The notes under the pieces: generated by a model
The model's input: the letters and a program-made list of their open reading frames with translations, nothing else
Databases searched by the model: none
Told to the model about the DNA's origin: nothing
Shown: in pieces, positions 59,944-64,000 of the stretch
Layout of the letters: every line of letters starts with the position of its first letter
How positions within the stretch are numbered: the first letter of the stretch is position 1
Position numbers and translations under genes: made by a program
Origin: Chryseobacterium sp. 52
GTDB taxonomy: Bacteria > Bacteroidota > Bacteroidia > Flavobacteriales > Weeksellaceae
DNA: 64,000 nucleotides
NCBI RefSeq assembly: GCF_002754245.1
Contig: NZ_PEEX01000001.1
Span: 4,196,001 to 4,260,000, forward strand
Reading direction: 5' to 3'

Positions 59944-60918
59944 ATGGAAATTTTAGACATCCTCATCATCGGAGGTGGCCCTATCGGTCTCAACTGTGCG
60001 CTTGAAGCTAAGAAGAATAATCTGACTTATTTAATCATAGAAAAAGGAACCATCGTTAATTCTTTATATCATTATCCTTTATATATGCGTTTCTTCTCTA
60101 CTGCAGAAAAGCTGGAAATAGATGGTATTCCTTTTATTTCTACTGCTCCCAAGCCAGGGCGACAGGAAGCATTGGAGTATTATCAGGGAATCACCAGACA
60201 TAGGGAAGTCAATATTAATCTCTATGAAAAAGTACTGAAAGTTTCCAAAACAGAAGATGTCTTTGATATAAAAACGTCAAAATCAGCTTATCAAGCAAAA
60301 AACGTCGTTATTTCCACAGGGTTTTATGACATTCCCAATCTGATGAATATTCCGGGAGAAAGCCTTTCAAAAGTGAAGCATTATTATACAGAACCTTATC
60401 CTTATGCCAAACAGAAGGTGGTTGTAGTAGGATCAAGTAATTCTGCAGTGGATGCAGCCCTGGAAACCTACAGAAAAGGGGCGGATGTAACGATGATTAT
60501 CCGTCACGCTGAAATCTCAAAAAGTGTAAAGTATTGGGTAAAGCCTGATATTGAAAACAGAGTCGCAGAAGGAAGCATCAAAGCTCATTTTAATGCTGAA
60601 ATAGTAGAGATAAAAGAGAATTCTGTCATTTTTAAAGATGAAAACGGACAGATCAATGAGATTGACAATGATTTTGTTCTGGCACTGACCGGATATCTCC
60701 CTGATTTTGATTTTTTAAGAAACTCCGGAATAGAACTGCAGGGCGACTGCCTGAATCCGCTCTACCACCCTGAAACGATGGAAACCAATGTTCCGGATTT
60801 GTATCTGGCTGGGGTTGTCTGTGGCGGAAAGGATACCCATCTTTGGTTTATTGAAAATTCCAGAGTGCATGCGGAAATGATTGTGGGGAATATTTTGTTG
60901 AGAGAACCAAGAGCCTAG
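59944..60918 (+). CDS. ypdA: YpdA-type putative bacillithiol disulfide reductase
   Basis: The 324-residue flavoprotein has the FAD motif GGGPIGLNCALEAKK (10-24), a second Rossmann motif VVVGSSNSAVDAAL (about 160-173) for NADPH and the end GVVCGGKDTHLWFIENSRVHA. There is no C-x-x-C, as in YpdA. YpdA reduces bacillithiol disulfide, so this cell may use bacillithiol; the DinB-like protein at 50639 would fit that. Cytoplasmic and monocistronic, with a promoter box right before the ATG. Confidence 0.88.
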   Translation: MEILDILIIGGGPIGLNCALEAKKNNLTYLIIEKGTIVNSLYHYPLYMRFFSTAEKLEIDGIPFISTAPKPGRQEALEYYQGITRHREVNINLYEKVLKVSKTEDVFDIKTSKSAYQAKNVVISTGFYDIPNLMNIPGESLSKVKHYYTEPYPYAKQKVVVVGSSNSAVDAALETYRKGADVTMIIRHAEISKSVKYWVKPDIENRVAEGSIKAHFNAEIVEIKENSVIFKDENGQINEIDNDFVLALTGYLPDFDFLRNSGIELQGDCLNPLYHPETMETNVPDLYLAGVVCGGKDTHLWFIENSRVHAEMIVGNILLREPRA

Positions 60919-61117
60919 AACCAAGAATCAAGATGCCAGACATCAGATTTTAAATTTTAGAGAAAAAATTAAGTCTATCTTTTTACATCTATAAAAATTA
61001 TAACCCACAACTCAAAGCTCCTAACGTTTCAACTTCTTATCAATAAAGTTTGAAAAACTTCATCTTCGGGCCTCCTTCTTATTAAAGAAAACCCTAAAAC
61101 TCTCAAACTTCTAAAAT
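60919..61117. other. Intergenic stretch with degenerate repeat words
   Basis: The 199 bases between the convergent YpdA and MFS genes hold words such as GAACCAAGAGCCTAGAACCA, CATCAGATTTTAAATTTTAG and CTCAAACTTCTAAAATCTAG. They resemble low-complexity words in other gaps (19087-19130, 33671-33705). No gene was seen. Confidence 0.4.
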
Positions 61118-62341
61118 CTAGCTTCCAGCCTGTTTCTTAAGCATCCATGGAATAACAAAATAAAATCCTACAGCAATACCTACGGCTAATACACCGGTTC
61201 CAATCCATAAGGTATTAAATCCTAACTGATCTGCAGTCATCGTTCCTACGTATGGAGTAATGATAAAGGCTAATGCCACTGATATTCCGTTCATTCCCAT
61301 ATAAGCTCCTTTATTGTTCTCTCCCGAACGTAAAGCCGTTATAGTAGACATAAATGGAAGGGTCCAGATCTCACCGATACAAAGCAATGTCATGGAAACG
61401 ATAAGGGTAAGAATACTGTAATCGAACGCGAGCATTGCATAAGAAACACCGCATAAAACAGTTCCTATCAGCAGTGTGAAGGCCAGACTGAAATATTTTT
61501 CGGCAATCTGTACAAAACCCATTTCAAGCAGTACAATCAGGAAGCCGCTGTATCCCAGGATATACCCAATATTCTGTTGGCTCAAATGAGCGGTATCTTT
61601 ATAAAAAATAGTCAACGTACTGAATAGCTGGAAAAAACAGATTGAAAACAACATACAGAAAAAGCTATACATCAGGAATTTTCCATCGCGATATGGAGAA
61701 TTTTCTTTTTTAACAGCAATAGCTTCTTTTACCTTTTTCGGTTTCAACGCAGCCTGCTTATTCCGTTTTCCAAAGAACCGGATATACATCAAGCCAGCCA
61801 GCAGAGCGGCTAAAGCATTACTGAAAAATAAAAATTCATAAGAAATAGCAGATAAGATGCCTCCCAATGCAGGACCAATAGAGAACCCCAAATTAACAGC
61901 CATTCTGTTTAAGGAAAACGCTCTGGTAATATTTTCGGGTTTTGCATATTTCGTGATTGCAACTGAGTTGGCAGGCCGGAAAGTCTCACTGACAATACTT
62001 TGGATCAAAATAATAGCTGCCAGTCCCACTTCTGTTTTAAAAAGCGGAATCAGACAGAATAGCGGTACACTTAAAAGCAGACTCAGGCTTTGCACGCGGT
62101 ATTCACCAATCCTATCGGTGATTAATCCTCCCAACCATGAGCCTAATACAGAACCTATTCCAAAAAAGCTCAGAACAATTCCTGAATTTTCAATACTGAA
62201 GTGAAGATAGCCCGTCATATATACTCCCAAAAACGGAAGTACCATTGAGCCCGCACGATTAATGAGCATCACCAATGCCAACATCCAGCTCTCTTCTGAG
62301 AGTCCTTTGAAAGAACTCGTATATACGTTGATTAGTTTCAC
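61118..62341 (-). CDS. Major facilitator superfamily transporter
   Basis: From the GTG at 62339-62341 the protein is 407 residues with twelve hydrophobic segments and begins MKLINVYTSSFKGLSEESW. GSVLGSWLGGLITDRIGEYRV (about 63-83, broken here) is the MFS loop 2-3 motif with G-x-x-x-D-R-x-G. It resembles the DHA1 drug-efflux group. The frame opens further upstream, but a TAAATTTG -7 box (62375-62382, reverse strand) overlaps that extension, so the GTG is preferred. Substrate unknown. Confidence 0.88.
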   Translation of the reverse strand: MKLINVYTSSFKGLSEESWMLALVMLINRAGSMVLPFLGVYMTGYLHFSIENSGIVLSFFGIGSVLGSWLGGLITDRIGEYRVQSLSLLLSVPLFCLIPLFKTEVGLAAIILIQSIVSETFRPANSVAITKYAKPENITRAFSLNRMAVNLGFSIGPALGGILSAISYEFLFFSNALAALLAGLMYIRFFGKRNKQAALKPKKVKEAIAVKKENSPYRDGKFLMYSFFCMLFSICFFQLFSTLTIFYKDTAHLSQQNIGYILGYSGFLIVLLEMGFVQIAEKYFSLAFTLLIGTVLCGVSYAMLAFDYSILTLIVSMTLLCIGEIWTLPFMSTITALRSGENNKGAYMGMNGISVALAFIITPYVGTMTADQLGFNTLWIGTGVLAVGIAVGFYFVIPWMLKKQAGS

Positions 62342-62374
62342 AATAGTATTTTTGGGAGAAAAATGAGTAAGGTA

Positions 62375-62382
62375 CAAATTTA
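62375..62382 (-). promoter_or_regulatory. -7 promoter box of the MFS transporter gene
   Basis: The reverse strand reads TAAATTTG, a full match to TAnnTTTG. It overlaps the alternative TTG start at 62377, which supports the downstream GTG at 62341 as start. The leader would be about 28 bases. Confidence 0.5.
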
Positions 62383-62597
62383 GGTAAATTGCTTAAGAAC
62401 GCCCTTTAAAAGGCACTTTTTTTATCAATCACCTCAATAGAAATAAAAATATACTCTATGTAAGTGAAATCGGTTAATATTTTAGACAAAAGCAGACAGG
62501 CAAATTTTATAATTTTCGTAAATTGCAGTAACTAAAGGATTTTTAACGTAAAATCTTAAAATTAAAAGTAAAAAATTAACCGAATCAATACACCCGA

Positions 62598-63476
62598 ATG
62601 GTAACCTACGAAAATTTGCATGATACCCTATCGTTTTACAGTATTGACTGCCGGCAGTCTTATTATATTTCTTCGGGCAACCCTATCTTCAATTTTCCTG
62701 AGACTCCTTTCAGAATGGATTATTACGCTTTATGCATCTGTACACAGGGAGAAATAAGACTGGAAATTGATACTCAGCAATACCATGTTGATGCCCACAG
62801 CTTTCTTATCGCTGCTCCTTCTACGATTGTAAAATTTCTGGAGACCAGTAATGATTTTAAAATGAAGCTGTTATTTTTTGACAAAAATTTCCTGATTAAA
62901 AATATTTCCAATCCTTTTATCATCGAGAAAATGAATTTATTTTCTAACGGCTCTTACAGTATTGTCAAGACGAATGAAAAAAATTCAGCCTTGCTGCAGA
63001 ACCTGCTGGACTATCTCAAAAAGAAGTCCCGAAAACAGGGTAAATTTACTGAAGAGATTGTCCGTACCATCATTTTTAATCTTCTTCTGGAAACGGCAGA
63101 TATTATGGAAACAGAAAATGACAGTGTTTCTGAAAAAGAGGAAGGGAAAAAAGATATTTTCTTAAAATTCAGCAGACTGATCCGTGAAAACATCCGGCAA
63201 CACAGAACGGTTCAGTTTTATGCTGATCAGCTTTTCGTTTCCAGCAAATACCTTATTGAAGTGATTAAAAAAGCAAGCGGAAAAACACCTCATCAGGTAA
63301 TTGATGAAACACTATTAAAAGAAGCTTATGTAATGCTTGGCAATCCTGAAATTACGATTTCTGAGATCGCTTTTGAACTGCAGTTTAATTCAGCTTCAGC
63401 TTTCGGGCGCTTTTTCAAAAAACACACTTCCATCTCCCCTTCCGAATACAGAACCAGAGAAAATATCCAGTCATAA
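62598..63476 (+). CDS. AraC-family transcriptional regulator
   Basis: The 292-residue regulator has an N-terminal cupin-like sensor domain (about 20-130; IRLEIDTQQYHVDAHSFLIAAP) and a C-terminal AraC double helix-turn-helix (RTVQFYADQLFVSSKYLIEVIKKASGKTPHQVI ... ITISEIAFELQFNSASAFGRFFKKHTSISPSEYR, about 205-286; each broken here). The oleate hydratase gene begins 88 bases downstream on the same strand and the MFS gene is divergent. It may control either; a fatty-acid effector is a guess. Confidence 0.92.
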   Translation: MVTYENLHDTLSFYSIDCRQSYYISSGNPIFNFPETPFRMDYYALCICTQGEIRLEIDTQQYHVDAHSFLIAAPSTIVKFLETSNDFKMKLLFFDKNFLIKNISNPFIIEKMNLFSNGSYSIVKTNEKNSALLQNLLDYLKKKSRKQGKFTEEIVRTIIFNLLLETADIMETENDSVSEKEEGKKDIFLKFSRLIRENIRQHRTVQFYADQLFVSSKYLIEVIKKASGKTPHQVIDETLLKEAYVMLGNPEITISEIAFELQFNSASAFGRFFKKHTSISPSEYRTRENIQS

Positions 63477-63564
63477 GAATTTGGGGATAATTATTCTGAC
63501 ATTAGGGATATATCCTGCATCCTGAATAGAGGTACCTTTATACTGTTAATTAAAACAATACAAA

Positions 63565-64000
63565 ATGAGTACGATCAATTCAAAATTCGACAAAGTTTTA
63601 AATGCTTCTGAGCAGTTCGGAAAAGTAAACCACGAACCGGATTCCAGTAAAGAAGTTCAGATTAACACTCCGGAAAAGACGATGCCTTTTTCGGACCAAA
63701 TCGGAAATTATCAACGTAATAAAGGAATTCCTTTACAATCCTATGAAAACAGTAAAATCTATATTGTAGGAAGTGGTATTGCAGGAATGTCTGCAGCTTA
63801 TTACTTCATCCGGGATGGCCGTGTTCCGGGAAAAAATATTATTTTCCTTGATCAGCTTAATGTAGAAGGAGGATCACTGGATGGTGCCGGAAATGCAAAA
63901 GATGGCTATATCATCCGCGGCGGAAGGGAAATGGACATGACTTACGAAAATTTATGGGATCTGTTTCAGGATATTCCTGCTCTGGAACTTCCTGCTCCAT
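63565..64000 (+). CDS. ohyA: Oleate hydratase (N-terminal part, runs off the window)
   Basis: The visible 145 residues start [20 protein letters not shown] and contain the FAD-binding [17 protein letters not shown] (about 69-85) and the flexible loop [29 protein letters not shown] (about 109-137, broken here), specific for the oleate hydratase / 67-kDa myosin-cross-reactive antigen family. The enzyme adds water to the cis-9 double bond of unsaturated fatty acids to give 10-hydroxy acids, often a detoxification step. A weak TACCTTTA -7-like box lies at 63533-63540. Confidence 0.94.
   Translation, partial: MSTINSKFDKVLNASEQFGKVNHEPDSSKEVQINTPEKTMPFSDQIGNYQRNKGIPLQSYENSKIYIVGSGIAGMSAAYYFIRDGRVPGKNIIFLDQLNVEGGSLDGAGNAKDGYIIRGGREMDMTYENLWDLFQDIPALELPAP

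Noticed and set aside
1..64000. tRNA, rRNA, CRISPR or transposase genes
   Set aside because: None was recognised on either strand by eye. A covariance-model search would be needed to exclude a short RNA gene.

Overview
The window looks like a chromosomal segment of a Chryseobacterium-type bacterium (Bacteroidota, Flavobacteriia, Weeksellaceae). The evidence is low GC with A-rich leaders lacking Shine-Dalgarno sequences, promoters of the Bacteroidota form TTG-N(about 20)-TAnnTTTG, type IX secretion sorting domains, a mevalonate-pathway decarboxylase, a Bat aerotolerance operon, a YfhO / DUF4834 pair, and a strong match of many proteins to what I know of Chryseobacterium. No rRNA, tRNA, insertion sequence or CRISPR array was recognised.

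Layout. 1-5 kb: partial GSCFA-domain protein, polyprenyl diphosphate synthase, PiT phosphate transporter with its DUF47 partner, DEAD-box RNA helicase. 5.2-9.9 kb: a four-gene TolC / MacA / MacB-type tripartite efflux operon. 10-15 kb: DUF2461 protein, diphosphomevalonate decarboxylase, and an acyl-CoA ligase overlapping an NAD-dependent epimerase. 15.3-18.2 kb: a graspetide (microviridin-like omega-ester peptide) cluster of three precursor genes, a strong hairpin terminator, then two ATP-grasp ligases. 18.3-27 kb: housekeeping genes (alpha/beta hydrolase, pdxJ, MscS channel, DUF456, ung, acyltransferase, GNAT, MutS2-like). 27-30.5 kb: a T9SS-domain remnant, a secreted protein, a cobalamin riboswitch in front of an acyl-CoA thioesterase, and an HD hydrolase. 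30.7-38.4 kb: PadR/PspC pair, a 20-residue amphipathic peptide ORF, PlsC-like acyltransferase, a MenI-like thioesterase and an isochorismate-synthase-like enzyme separated by a lipoprotein, a membrane-fused ECF sigma factor and an outer-membrane protein. 38.4-47.2 kb: MarC protein and the Bat operon (MoxR, GNAT, DUF58, BatA, BatB, TPR, BatD). 47.5-64 kb: two secreted T9SS-type proteins, DinB protein, lipoproteins, RlmB, a YfhO membrane protein with a glycosyltransferase, a YpdA-type flavoprotein, an MFS transporter, an AraC regulator and the start of oleate hydratase.

The most interesting system is the graspetide cluster. Each precursor carries a conserved PFFASFLEKQ leader, a GGG boundary, three or four T-x-x-x-x-D hexads (often T-x-P-x-x-D) at a period of about eight residues, and one C-terminal TMKYPSD microviridin-type core. 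This predicts multicore peptides with several single-ring segments and one larger ring system, resembling the chryseoviridins reported from Chryseobacterium. A perfect 12-bp terminator hairpin lies between precursors and ligases and probably sets their ratio. Other points of interest are the riboswitch without its usual transporter gene, the stand-alone small amphipathic peptide unit, and the sigma factor fused to membrane segments.
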